Assembly (NCBI RefSeq): GCF_030272615.1
Contig: NC_081409.1
Location: 871,714,379-871,778,378, forward strand
Reading direction: 5' to 3'
Origin: Cryptomeria japonica
Lineage: Eukaryota; Streptophyta; Pinopsida; Cupressales; Cupressaceae
Length of the DNA: 64,000 nucleotides
Of the stretch, positions 1 to 12,116 are shown piece by piece (position 1 is the stretch's first letter; each line of letters begins with the position of its first letter). The translations under genes and the position numbers were made by a program. A model generated the notes under the pieces. The model was not told where the DNA came from. It ran no database searches and saw nothing but the letters and a program-made list of their open reading frames with translations.

Positions 1-641
1 GAAGCTGTGCACCTAGATCTAGTAGTAAAATGTGGGGATGAAGTCACCCTGTGAATTTGATGGAAATTTGATTGGACCATGGTGGGAATGCACATGATCC
101 TCTGAAAAATCCGTGAAACAAAAAGGGTTTTTCCACCTCTGCAAATGAAGCTTGAATCCAAAATTATATTTTTGTACCTGCAACCTACACACAAAAAAGA
201 GAGGAAACGAGGTTGGGATTGGGGGTTTGCCTATAGGTCAAACCCCAGTTTTGGAATTAACCAAGTAATGAAAGAAAGGACTTGCAAGTAGATGTAAATG
301 AAAGACTGAATTGTAAACCACCTCAAGGAAGGTTGTAGTAGTAATGTTGATAGAAATGCTTGTATGGATTTGTATGTTGGAATCAATCTCATCTTCAATG
401 GTTGAATCCTTGACTTGAATGTAACACCTAGCCTTGAAAGGAGACCTATGAATACTCAATGTTGGAAAAGAATGCTTGAATGTTTAGATGCTCTTGAATT
501 CTTGATTGCTTGTGAATTCCCCACTCATCCAAATTGTCCAACTTATTAAAATTATCAAATGAGAGGATGAATGCCCCTTAAATACATGTTGGTGGATTTG
601 AATTTCATCACAGGTCGACATCAGGGAGGTTTCCCACCCGA

Positions 642-790
642 GGAACAACCCAAAAGACATGCTCTAGGAAGGGTGCTGCCCTAAAATAAGGCAGGGACAG
701 GGGCGCCACACCCTTGTCCTAGGAGCACAAGGGAACCACACCCCTATCCAACAAAGGAGAGTGGTACAACACCCCTGTCCTGCCCCTTTC
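642..790. repeat. GC-rich degenerate repeat block
   Basis: Repeated forms of 'gacaggggc' and 'cacccctgtcc' in both orientations occur about every 35-45 bp. A matching block lies at 21675-21775 in the second host unit, so the block predates the duplication. It may be a remnant of an older LTR; I cannot name it. Confidence 0.5.
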
Positions 791-945
791 TTTAGGGCAG
801 AATGTAGTTGGGGTGATGTAGAGGCCAAGGAAGAAGTTGATTTTGCAAACCAAGCACTCTCTGGTCTCCGATAAGGCTAGAGGATTCGAGTTCTCATGCA
901 TGAGGACCCTAATGCAGTAGAAAATTGCTAGGATCACAATGTACA

Positions 946-964
946 ATACTATATATATATATAT
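946..964. repeat. TA microsatellite
   Basis: A run of about nine TA dinucleotides. Its counterpart in H2 (28654 onward) is followed by a long GA run that is absent here. Confidence 0.85.
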
Positions 965-1580
965 AAATCTGTATACAATATGTTTGATAGAAAAATTGGA
1001 TTCTTACATATGCAACATGTCAAGTGAAACACGCCACAAAATTACAGCCTGCCACATAATCAAAACTTTTAGAGGTGGATAATGACCTTTGTGTAAAAAT
1101 CAATGATCACATAAGTGTAAAGCATTTTTGAAGTTATGATTTTTGCATCTATCATGATCATGATTCATGTTAATATTAATCAGGGCAACTCATGCAATGG
1201 AGAATGACCTTTGTTTAAAAGTAAATGATCACAAAAGTGTACAATGATATGTATATAACACAAGCTAATAATTGATAAAGAAAAACTCCGAGCATAGTCC
1301 CAAACATGGGTATACAACACCATGTGTCTCAAATTTTGTAAGTAAAGAAAAGAAGGTCAATCTTTGCAATAGGCTTTTCTTATTAAATATCATTGACTTG
1401 TTTGTAAAAGCATATAATATCAAATGGATCCATTTTGATCATCAAATATTTTCTCCATTTTAGATATTTTCATTGTGTGTAATATATTGGTATTTTGGCT
1501 TCCTTTTAGGTTTTGAAACAGATGATTGCTAGTGTCCTTCATAACTCAATAGGATTCATTGTGATACTGATTGTTGAGTA

Positions 1581-1812
1581 TGTTAGACAGTTCAGATAAC
1601 TGGAAGACAACTACGAGTGGGGGGTGAATCAGTTGTGACAAATTACCGAAAGCATTAGTAATTTAAACATTAATATTAGAACCCAAAACAATAATATCAG
1701 AATAGGAGTTAATCCAATTAAGCATAAACAATAATCACAGAATAAAATCCATTCACACAACACCAAGATTTGCATGTGGAAAACCCGGTAAAGGGAAAAA
1801 CCATGGTGGGAA
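1581..1812 (-). repeat. Element C 3' LTR, outer fragment
   Basis: Matches the first 230 bp of the right LTR (17735 onward), from 'tgttagacag' to 'ggtgggaa'. Homology stops at 1812 where B begins and resumes at 12117. Confidence 0.9.
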
Positions 1813-1997
1813 TTTTGGTATTGTGTTGTCATTGATGTCAATCGGTATATAGGATGTTACCGATGTCACTGACATTGATGTCAACTAGTGAATAAGAGCT
1901 TGTTGGCATTAGAGTTTGATGTCGACCAAAATAGAAGATGGACCGATATACGAGAAGAGTTGATGTGTTGTCATTGGTGACAACTAGGTGACCATCT

Positions 1998-3489
1998 TGT
2001 TGACAATATAACAAGGATATTGAGAAGGTTGTTGATGATTATGGACATAACTGATTAAACATGTTTTACTGTCTTGATATTATTATTTTGTCATTGATGT
2101 CAAGAAATTGATTTTCTAATTTAGTATGATGTTGCCATATCTTAAGAAATGTGATATGAAGATTATGAAGAAGTCAGTAAAGACACAAGAAAGAATATGA
2201 TGAATAAAGGGATAAGTTATTCAATGGGCAACTCTACCGAGTCAAACAATGATGAGATCTTGATGTTTTAGATTGTTTTAACATCATACATATGTTGTAA
2301 AATGTAAAGGTTAATACTACACTATGTTATCAGGCAAAGAACCTAGTCGTTAAACCCTAAGGAACCTAGTCGGTAAACCCTAAGGTTATCACAGTCAGTT
2401 AATGAAGACAAAATGTCTACCGAGTAAAGTTTAGTATTCATCGAGTTGTAACCGAGCTATAACAGAATGCATTCAATGTTTACATGTGATATTTAATGAA
2501 AGAAGCTAATGAGATGGAGTGGATCAATGAATGGCAAGCCGTGGAAGAAGTTTGTTAAAAAATCTAAGGCGATGGAAAGTTGGCAAGAAGATCTATAGCT
2601 TAGATTGAACCGCATTACCCTAACATAAGTTCCAAGATGATTGTGCAAGTTTCAAGGTAGGGTAAAATATTTTTTAGATCGTAAGATACAATGAACCTAG
2701 ACAAGATTGAAGATCTGATGGCTATGATTGATCATGGGAAATGTGATCAAGGAGATTAAGTGGTTAGATGATTGTTTATAAATAAGGAACTATTGATAAA
2801 CAGTGGATGCGGGCAAGTGTATGCACAAGGATGCTACATAGTGATCACCGAGCACAGAAGCTTGAAGACTTGTTGGAATAACAGAGTATTGATGCCCAAT
2901 AGATAGATAAGAATAGTTCTATGTCTAGATTGTGTTGAACAAATAAGAATCTTCTTTAGCATTTTAGATGTAAAGTTGCAGATAGATTGTATTACTGTTA
3001 GCTTGTGAAAGTAATAGGAAATCTCTTAACCGAGTGGACTTAACAGTCTTATAAGTAAATCCTCTAACAAGGTGACATTCTAAATGAGTGTTTGAAATCC
3101 TTTGACAAGGTCACTTCTAACAAAGTGAAGATCCTAACAGATCTAAGGGAAATCCCTTAACCGGGTCACATCTAGCAATGTGTTTTGTAATCTTTAACAG
3201 GATTGGCTTTTAATCGAGCATACTCTGGAAGAGTATATTTCTTAGTGGGTCCGAAATCCCACAGTGGTTTTTCCCTATTTGGGTTTCCATGTTAAATCTA
3301 GTGTTATGAGGTTTATATTGTTCATATGCTTTTGAGTTTGCATGTTTGATAGTTTTCATTCTATGACTGATATATGTTACAAAGGTTGAATCTGATGTTT
3401 TCATTAATGATTAAGTTTGTATGATTCACCCCCCCCTCTCATCTTGTTGGCTATCAGATCTATACTTATATTAAGTATCAGAACTATCA
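1998..3489 (+). repeat. Element A 5' LTR
   Basis: 1492 bp, TG...CA, matched by 8180-9672. It contains a TATA box at 2777-2784 and, near its end, the C-tract 'ttca/cccccc' block typical of the copia LTRs in this window. Confidence 0.95.
2777..2784 (+). promoter_or_regulatory. TATA box of element A LTR
   Basis: TATAAATA in an otherwise featureless LTR segment, conserved at 8959-8966 in the 3' LTR. It is the likely core promoter for the genomic transcript. Confidence 0.6.
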
Positions 3490-3491
3490 AT

Positions 3492-3503
3492 TGGTATCAG
3501 AGC
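3492..3503 (+). other. Primer binding site, tRNA-iMet type (element A)
   Basis: TGGTATCAGAGC starts two bases after the 5' LTR end. This is the standard plant copia PBS complementary to the 3' end of initiator tRNA-Met. Confidence 0.92.
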
Positions 3504-3553
3504 CTTGGACTCCAAAAGGAAAGTTTAAAGGCACTTGAGTTAAAGATCCAAAG

Positions 3554-6500
3554 ATGTATAAGAGGGATGCACCTAAGCTGAATAAGTCAAGTTTCTCTAC
3601 ATGGCAGAAAAGGATGAAGCTACATCTATCAGGAGTTGGAGAATATGCTACATACTATCTGGAGAATTATTTTGTTACACCGAGCACCTATCCATTGACT
3701 ATGGAAGAGATAAAGGCAAAGCAAGAACACATTCAAGCAATGATTGAAATAACATCTGCATTGACCGATTCTAAGTTTAATGATCTAGAAGGCTGCAATG
3801 ATGCGAAGTCTATGTGAACTAAGATCATATCTATATATGGAGGAGATGAACATGTTCAAAGAGCAAAAGTTGATAGTCTAAGAGGACAACTTGAATCTAT
3901 GAGGATGAATGAAGGTGAGAACATAACCCAGTACAGTACAAGACTAAAGGAGATTGTAAATCAAATCAAGGGAGCAGGAGGAACTATTGAAGAAAAGGAT
4001 GTGACAAGTAAGTTGTTAAGAACCCTTCTACCTGCCTATGCAATCCGAGTCTCTACAATCAATGAATTGAGGTCTATACCTAATATGCCAGTTTTCTTGG
4101 ATGCTACTATTGGTAAGCTACATGCATTTGAGTTAAGTAATTTTGATAACAATGGGTCATCGGTAAATAAAGTTGAATCTGCATTTAGTTCTTTTCATCT
4201 GAATGAATCTAATGATTACAATGAAAGAAAGTATAAGTACTCTGGAGGAGATCATAGTGGAACAAGTGAAAGATTTTGGAAGAACATGGAGGAGGTACAC
4301 AAACTGTATGAAGAAATCAAAAAGCAAGAAGAGTTTGAAGCACTATTGGCCAAAAGGTTACCAAGAGGCAAAGGTAAGTATAAGGGAAAACTACCCTTGA
4401 AATGTTTCAATTGTGATAAAATTGGACATATGGCTTCTAACTGTCCTGACAAAGATGTCACTGAAAAGAGAGATTACCGAGATGACAGACAGAAAGATAA
4501 TCATTACAGAGGTCACCGAGACTTCAGAAGAAGAGATAGAAAGACCTGCTTAATTGCTGATGAGGAATCTGAAGATGATAAATCAGATGAGACTGATACA
4601 GAGGAAGTTGTTTATGTGGCTATCAAGGATGGATCAGATGAAGAAAGGTATGAAGAAAAAGACCTAATATCTCCCATAAACACTAATGATTCTTGGATTA
4701 TAAATAGTGGATGCTCACATCATATGACAGGAGATAAACACAAGTTTGTTATGTTAGGAGATTATGATGGAGGCTATGTTAGATTTGGTAATGATGCACC
4801 ATGTCCGGTAAGAGGTAAAGGATCCATAACACTTCTTGATAAAGCAAGATGCAATGATGTTTATTGGGTTGAAGGTTTGAAATATAATTTGTTGAGTGTA
4901 GCACAGCTAAACAACACAGGTTACCGAATAGAATTTCAGAAAGGAATTGTCAAAGTTCATGAAAAAAATGGTAAGTTAGCTACTACCGGGACACAAACAA
5001 AAGGTAATACATTTCACCTTGACTCTACTCACAACAAGTGCTTGCATGCAAAGATTGATAACACCTGGTTATGGTATAAAAGGTTTTGTCATGTTAATTT
5101 TGATAATCTGATCAAGATAAGTAAGAAGCACAGAGTAACAGGTCTACCAAGTCTTGAAAAACCTGAGAATGCTATGTGTCGAGGATGCCAAATGGGCAAG
5201 ATGACAAGATCTAGCTTTACAAGTAAGTCCTACACTTCTAAGGGAATTTTAGATCTTGTACACACTGATCTTTGTGGTCCTGTGAAAGTTCAAAGTTATT
5301 ATGGTGATAAGTATTTCATATTATTTGTGGATGATTATTCAAGGATGATGTCAGTAATGTTTTTAAAAGAAAAATCAGAAGCTTTTCAAATGTTTAAGTG
5401 GTACAAGGATAGAGTTGAAAATGAAACAGGAAGACAACTAAAATGTCTTAGATCAGATAGAGGAGGAGAGTTCACATCTGATGAGTTCAACCTATTTTGC
5501 AATGATCATGGTATTAAAAGACAAGTCTCTATACCGAGGACTCCACAGCAAAATGGAATAGCTGAACGAAGAAATAGATCTATTGTGGATTGTGCTAGAA
5601 CACTGATGATTGAGAAGAAGGTTCCACAAACATTTTGGAGAGAAGCAATAAGCACAACTGTTTACACCTTGAACCGAGTTCAATTAAAGAAAGGTACTTT
5701 GAAGACACCTTATGAAATCTGGTATGGCAAGAAACCTAACGTAAGTTATTTTAAGATCTTTGGAAGCAAATGCTAGGTTCATAAAGATGATAGAAATGGC
5801 AAGTTTGATCAGAAAAGTGAAGAAGGAACATTTCTAGGATATTCTTCTAGAAGGAAAGCATTTAAATGTCTGATCAAATCATCTAACAAAATAGTAGAAA
5901 GTGCAAATGTGAAAATTGATGAATTTGTAGAAAAAACTAATGACAGGAATTCCAAAGAACCAGAAGACTATGATGAATTTGTCTATATGCAACCAAAAAG
6001 TCCTACCAAGATAACTGTTGAAGGAAATGAGGAAGATATCTAGTTACCGAGTGATAAAGAGGATCATACAGAGCCTACCAAGCTTGTATTAGCCAAATAT
6101 GTCAGAAGACATCATGCACCAAGTTAGATTATAGGAGATAAGGATGATCTAGTGATGACAAGGAACAAACTGAGACATAACACATGTTCGATATCTGAAT
6201 TTGAACCAAGAATAGTAAAAGAGGCATTCAACAGTGAAGATTGGATAAATGCTATGACTGAAGAGATTGATCAAATCAAGAAGAATGACACATGGACACT
6301 AGTCCCAAGACCTAAGGACAAAAATGTAATCGGTACAAAGTGGATCTTCAGAAACAAGCTAAATGAGAAAGGAGAGGTCATTCGGAACAAAGCAAGATTG
6401 GTTTGCAAAGGTTATGCCCAAGAAGAAGGAATTGATTATGGTGAGACTTTTGCACCTATTGCCAGACTTGAAGGAGTTAGAACATTACTAGCATATGCTA

Positions 6501-7738
6501 CTTTCAAAAACTTTAAGGTATATCAAATGGATGTCAAATCTGCATTTCTGAATGGAATATTAGAAGAAGAAGTTTTCATTGAACAACCTGAAGGATTTGT
6601 TGAAGACAATAATAAAGATCAGGTATATAAATTGAACAAAGCTTTATATGGTCTGAAACAAGCACCTAGAGCATGGTATGAAAGACTGCACTCTTATTTG
6701 ATTAAGATTGGTTTTATAAGGACAAGTGAGAATTGCAACATGTACATGAAGAATGATGAAAATGAAATACTAATCTCAGCCATATTTGTTGATGATATTA
6801 TATTTTGTGGAAATGACTCTTTATGCAAGAACTTTGGTAATGAAATGAGCAAAGAATTTGAGATGTCATTAATCGGTGAGATAAAGTATTTTATAGGCTT
6901 ACAGATACTGCAAATGAAAAATGAAATTTTCATTACTCAATCCAAATACATAAAGGAAATCTTGAAGAAATTTGGAATGGAGGATTCAAAGATAGTAAGT
7001 ACTCCTATGACTACAAACTGCAAACTATCAAAGAATGATGAATTTGCATCTGTTGATGAGACACTCTACTGATCCATGATTGGAAAATTACAATATGTTA
7101 TTCATAGCAGGCCTAATATAGCACATGCAGTAGGTATTCTTGCAAGATTCTCTACAGATCCTAAGGAAATACAAATGACAACAATCAAAAGAATTTTCAG
7201 ATACTTAAAAGGCACTGAAGATTATGGCTTAGTATATCAGAAAGGAAATGATTTTGATTTGAAAGTCTATACTGATGCTGATTGGGTAGGCAACATTGAT
7301 GACAGGAAAAGCACAAGTGGAGGAGCTTTCTTCTTAGGAGAAAGACTAGTGAGTTGTCTTAGCAAGAAACAATGATGTGTTTCTCAGTCAATAGCCGAAG
7401 CTGAATATGTTGCTGCAGCACTGAATTGTACCAACATTGCATGGATCAAACAATTGTTGAAAGGTATAAATGAGAAAATTACCGAGCCAGTAACTATATT
7501 TTGTGACAATACTAGTGCCATTAATATTTCAAAGAACCCTATTATGCACTCTAAGACAAAGCACATATCTATCAAATATCATTATCTTAGAGAAGAAGCT
7601 CATGAAAAGAAAGTGGTGTTGGAATATGTTAACACAAAGGAACAAATAGCTGATATCTTCACCAAGCCACTACCAAAGGACACTTTTGAATATCTCATAA
7701 ATAAGTTAGGGGTCCTACCCCTATCTCTTACTCACTGA
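3554..7738 (+). pseudogene. Element A gag-pol polyprotein (copia), nonsense-disrupted
   Basis: One continuous frame of 4185 bp interrupted by stops at 3815, 5774, 6041, 6125, 7070 and 7373, with no frameshift. Domains in order: copia gag (about 3554-4560) with a CCHC knuckle CFNCDKIGHMASNC at 4403-4444; aspartic protease at about 4688-4760, where the catalytic triplet reads NSG instead of DSG; GAG-pre-integrase zinc region near 5070-5215; integrase core 5250-5570 with the HTD and GGEF segments and TPQQNG; RT about 6290-7030 with FVDD at 6785-6796; RNase H 7250-7700 ending in the ADIFTKPL motif. Several stops sit where the related elements C and D have Trp, Gln or Arg, so C-to-T or G-to-A changes are the likely cause. 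Start chosen at the first ATG after the PBS. Non-autonomous now. Confidence 0.93.
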
Positions 7739-7992
7739 CCGAGTACAGTGAAAGCATCACTTCGATGAATCTATTGAATATCTTTTAGGGAGCTAATGCT
7801 AGAGTGATACACTTTAAGAATGCTTTTCTGAAAGTGTACTAGAACAATATTGGAATAATACAGAAAATGATATAGGGAACAAGAATTTTAAACAAATGCT
7901 CTGACTGAGACTCAATTGATACACATTAGCAGGAAATAACTTCTTACAGAAACAACTTATGTTTTAGTTCTTTTCTTTTTGGCATTGTTGTC

Positions 7993-8178
7993 AAAGGGGG
8001 AGAAGACCTACCTAAGGAGGAGAACACTACCAGGAGGAGAAGACCTAAGAAGATTGAGAGAAAACTAGAAGAGAAGTCTAATGTATGGGGGAGAGCATTT
8101 CAGCATTTCAAAATCACAACAATCTGAATTCTTAACGGTCAAATCAATTGGTTTTGCCATCAATGCCAAAGGGGGAGA
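7993..8178 (+). other. Duplicated polypurine tract (element A)
   Basis: AAAGGGGGAGA occurs at 7993-8003 and again at 8168-8178, the second ending two bases before the 3' LTR. The proximal copy should prime plus-strand DNA synthesis. The upstream copy resembles the multiplied PPTs described for Sirevirus-type copia elements. Confidence 0.8.
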
Positions 8179-8179
8179 T

Positions 8180-9672
8180 TGTTGGCAATATAACAAGGAT
8201 ATTGAGAAGGTTGTTGATGATTATGGACATAACTGATTAAAGATGTTTTACTATCTTGATATTATTATTTTGTCATTGATGTCAAGAAATTGATTTTCTA
8301 ATTTAGTATGATGTTGCCATATCTTAAGAAATATGATATGAAGATTATAAAGAAGTCGGTAAAGACATAGGAAAGAATATGATGAATAAAGGGATAAATT
8401 ATTCAATGGGAAACTCTACCGAGTCAGACAATGATGAGATCTTGATGTTTTAGATTGTTTTAACATCATACATATGTTGTAAAATGTAAAGGTTAATACT
8501 ACACTATGTTATCAAGCAAAGAACCTAGATGGTAAACCCTAAGGAACCTAGTCGATAAACCCTAAGGTTATCACAGTCGATTAATGAAGACAGAATGTCT
8601 ACCGAGTAAAGTTTAGTATTCACTGAGTTGTAACTAAGCTATAACAGAATGCATTAAATGTTTACATGTGATATTTAATGAAAGAAGCTGATGAGCTGGA
8701 GCAGATCAATGATTGGCAAGCCGTGGAAGAAGTTTGTTAACAAATCTAAGGCAATGGAAAGTCGACAAGAAGATCTACAGCTCAGATTGAACCGCATTAC
8801 CCTAACACAAGTTCCAAGATGATTGTGCAAGTTCTGAGATAGGGTAAAACAATTTTTAGATCATAAGATACAATGAACTTGGACAAGATTGAAGATCTAA
8901 TGGCTATGATTGATCATGGGAAATGTGATCAAGGAGATTAAGCGGTTAGATGATTGTTTATAAATAAGTAACTATTGATAAACAGTGGATGTGCGCAAGT
9001 GTATGCACAGGGATGCTACATAGTGATCACCGAGCACATAAGCTTGAAGACCTGTTGGAATAACAGAGTATTGATGCCCAGCAGATAGACAAGAATAGTT
9101 CTATGTCTAGATTGTGTTGAACAAATAAGAATATGCTTTAGCATTTTAGATGTAAAGTTGTAGATAGATTGTATTACTATTAGCTTGTGAAAGTAATAGG
9201 AAATCTCTTAACCAAGTGGACTTAACAGTCTTATAAGAAAATCCTCTAACAAGGTGACATTTTAAATGAGTGTTTGAAATCCTTTGACAAGGTCACTTCT
9301 AACAAAGTGAAGATCCTAATAGATCTGAGGGAAATCCCTTAACCGGGTCACATCTAGCGATTTATTTTGTAATCTTTAACAGGATTGGCTTTTAACCGAG
9401 CATACTCTAGAAGAGTATATTTCTTAGTGGGTCTGAAATCCCACAGTGGTTTTTCCCTATTTGGGTTTCCACGTTAAATCTGGTGTTATGAGGTTTATAT
9501 TATTCATATGCTTTTGAGTTTGCATGTTTGACAGTTTTTATTCTATGATTGATATATGTTACCGAGGTTGAATTTGATGTTATCATTGATGATTAAGTTT
9601 GTATGATTCACCCCCTCCCTCTCATCTTGTTGGCTATCGGATCTGTACTTATATTAAGTATCGGAACTATCA
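8180..9672 (+). repeat. Element A 3' LTR
   Basis: 1493 bp. Aligns throughout with 1998-3489, ends 'aactatca' and is followed by target duplication CATCT. Confidence 0.95.
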
Positions 9673-11654
9673 CATCTTCATGTAGAAGGAAGAACCAATG
9701 TGTACAGATATGCTAGAGGTGCAACAAAGTGACCATGCAATAAAAGTATTGTTGATATGGTGTTGCATACAACCAAAATGAAGAGACTACATGATGGGAT
9801 GTTGACTGTGATGAAGAGGAGAAATGATATTTGAATCACATCAACACTGGAGGTGATTTGTGTAGGCCACCAGACTGCTAATATGATGCTAACTAACAAA
9901 ACTCCCACTGGATGAAGAATTTTTCATAGGTTATGTGAATATGTTGACAGAGTGAGATGCTTTTGTTTTTAGGTTGACTTATGGAAAACCACTGGGACAT
10001 ATGTCAAGCTGGAGATACATCTGCATAATGAAAACTATTTCATGTAAGTGCAATATCAGAAGTAGAAGGCAGGTGAGTGAATGAATAGATCGGATGATCA
10101 AGTGAAAGATGAGAATGCTTCCAGAGTTTGAGATCAGTTAAGCCTCTAGAGAGTGTGATCAGAGATACACATCAGATAAGAATGTGGAAACAAGGTGTAC
10201 TATCGGGACATTGAAGGAAGAATTAGGAGTTGAGATGGTGTGTTTTTCATCTTGACAAACTAGTTGAGAAGAGAACTAGTCTGATGAAGAAGAATGCTAG
10301 TGAGTCTGTAGGAATATAAATGGTGATACTCAGATGTCGATGAAGGTTGATGAAGAAAAGTTGGAGTGTGATGAATTAGTTTCATCAATGTGTCTCACTG
10401 ACAAAGAAGGAAAGTATGTTGTCCACCGGAAGACACATCTACTAGAATCTGCACTGGTGATAGTTGACATGTTATGTCAACTGATGAAACATTAGAGAAG
10501 AGATAAGGAAGATAAGGTTCTCACCTAATAAAGAGGAGTGTAGACATAAAGGTATACACCGGTAGGATAAAAAAGGTAATGTCAGGAAGGATAATCGGCA
10601 AGGTGATTTGTGTCAGTAGTGTCAGTGAACCGGTATATGTGTACCGACTATGAGGGTGGTCGATGACTAAGCTGAAATGATAGAGCAGTGTGCCAAGGTG
10701 GATACTGACAGTAATGCCACATGGAGGTGAAGTAGAACTTGTACAGGTCAATGTAGAGTGACAATGAGGTAGTTTGCAGTTGGTCCAACATTAATGGTGA
10801 CTGCGAAGCTTGAGGGATGATTGCAGAGGGGTTGCGACTCGAGGTAGGACAAATTTGACCATATCAATGGCATGCACTAATCAATGCAGATTGTCTAGAT
10901 GTATATTGAAGTTGTTTAAGCAATCCATCAATCCATTAATGGTGATTGACCAAGGCGTGTTCTGACAGATTGATTGAAGGTTGCTAAAATAGGAAGGCAT
11001 GTTCTGGAAGGCATGAAAAATGACAGATATGTGTAGGTAGTCATCTCTGAATTGTGAACCGATCAAATTTAATTGGATTCAATGTTCCTTGTGATGAGTG
11101 AAGAAAAAACTAACTACCTATGATTTGAATTGGCTTTTGGCAGGAAGACTGGGGTATAAATATGCAAGCCAAAGATATTGTTAAGTGCTACTGGTTAGGA
11201 GAGGATAGAGAGGCTACAAAGTGATTGAGTGTTGTAGGAGAGAGTGTTGCTGCTAGAAAAGAGAGAAAATCAATCAAGTACTCAATGAGTATCTAAAAAT
11301 AGACTGAGTGTGAGGAAGAGCCAGGTTGAAGTGTTTAACCGATAGCAATGCAGAATCGGTAGTGTCCATACCGATAGAACATAAGTGAAGGTAATTGCAA
11401 AGGAGGTAGACATAGAATCAGGAAAGTGTAGTACCATTGAAGTGCAGAGTAGAAGAAGAGTAAGGTGAACTAGTAGAGTTTACCAACAAAAATAGCAGCA
11501 GATGAGAGCAACATAAGAGTGAACCGGTGTAACAGAGAAGGTGTCTCATTGACAGAAAGAAGTTGTGAGTAGAGGTTACAAAAATATTTTGTAGCTAGGT
11601 TATTACTTTTGTATTTGAAGCTATCATTATGATCACTGAGTTGTAGCTTGGTGC

Positions 11655-11845
11655 AGGGGTTGTAGCTCCTTTGGGTTGTAGCCCATAAACTAGTAGGGGT
11701 TCTAGCTCCTTTGGGTTGTAGACCATAAATCAAGCAGGGGTTGTATCTTGTTTGGGTTGTAGCCCATAAATGTGTTAGGGGTTGGTGCTCCTTGGGTTGG
11801 TGCCCTAAATTAGGGGTCATAGCTACTTGGATTGGTAACCTAAAC
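11655..11845. repeat. Minisatellite, about 41-bp unit, in solo LTR B
   Basis: About four and a half units beginning 'aggggttgtagctc' start near 11655, 11695, 11736, 11777 and 11812. Each contains 'ttgggttgtagcccataaa' or a variant. The last units are more diverged. Confidence 0.8.
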
Positions 11846-12069
11846 ATTGTAACACAAATTTCATTGTGAGGCTGGATTGGACCAGTAGACTCCAACAACA
11901 TTGCTCATCGAGGTTTTTTCCATCTTGGGTTTACATGTTGGTGTTATGTGTTCTTCTTTTGTGTGAATGCATTTGTGTTTAGTCTCCTCACTAACTGGTA
12001 AGTCTTCATTCAGCTAGATGTGTTAATTGGTATGCACACATAGAATAGTTTAAGGGAAAAGTTTGAGAA

Positions 12070-12095
12070 CCACTAATCCACCCCCCTCTTAGTGG
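12070..12095. promoter_or_regulatory. Inverted repeat with C-tract loop near the end of LTR B
   Basis: CCACTAA (12070-12076) and TTAGTGG (12089-12095) are perfect complements enclosing a C-rich loop, 16 bp before the LTR end. Equivalent structures occur in the C and D LTRs. Confidence 0.6.
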
Positions 12096-12116
12096 TGCAT
12101 TGTGTCTAACAGGGAA

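Larger units (their letters stand above)
1..1580. other. Tandem host unit H1, left part
   Basis: No convincing gene. This AT-rich stretch aligns by eye with 20975-21899 plus 28616-29340: both have the 'gcaacctacacac' motif (near 181 and 21150), a GC-rich gggacaggggc block, a TA microsatellite and the 'gattgttgagta' end. It is the left half of a duplicated unit whose right half resumes at 18960 after element C. Short ORFs here (for example on the minus strand at 719-946) show no family signature and are not preserved in the second copy. Confidence 0.7.
1998..9672 (+). mobile_element. Ty1/copia retrotransposon A, full length
   Basis: 7675 bp. The LTRs (1998-3489 and 8180-9672) begin TGTTG and end TATCA. 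Target duplication CATCT lies at 1993-1997 and 9673-9677. An initiator-Met type PBS follows the 5' LTR and a polypurine tract precedes the 3' LTR. Coding order gag, protease, integrase, RT, RNase H identifies copia. The LTRs differ by a few percent by eye. It is inserted in solo LTR B, so it is the youngest layer of this nest. No envelope-like ORF follows RNase H. Confidence 0.96.
1813..12111 (+). mobile_element. Solo LTR B, interrupted by element A
   Basis: Excluding A it is about 2.6 kb (1813-1997 plus 9673-12111) between two copies of GGGAA (1808-1812 and 12112-12116). The right end 'gtgtctaaca' and the preceding C-tract and 'gtttttcc...ttgggttt' segment look like the 3' part of a copia LTR. 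No PBS, PPT or coding domain accompanies it, so it is read as a solo LTR. Its left end 'ttttggtattg' resembles the element D LTR start without the first eight or so bases, so it lacks a canonical TG start. Confidence 0.72.
9673..12111 (+). repeat. Solo LTR B, right part
   Basis: Continuation of B after A. No coding domain; the minus-strand ORF at 11470-11901 only translates the internal minisatellite. It ends in 'taaca' directly before the GGGAA duplication, after which element C LTR sequence resumes. Confidence 0.7.

Noticed and set aside
719-946. Host gene in unit H1
   Set aside because: The 75-codon ORF is not conserved in the H2 copy and lies over GC-rich repeats.
11470-11901. 143-codon minus-strand ORF with TTQ repeats
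   Set aside because: Lies over the LTR B minisatellite and has no family match that I can recognise.
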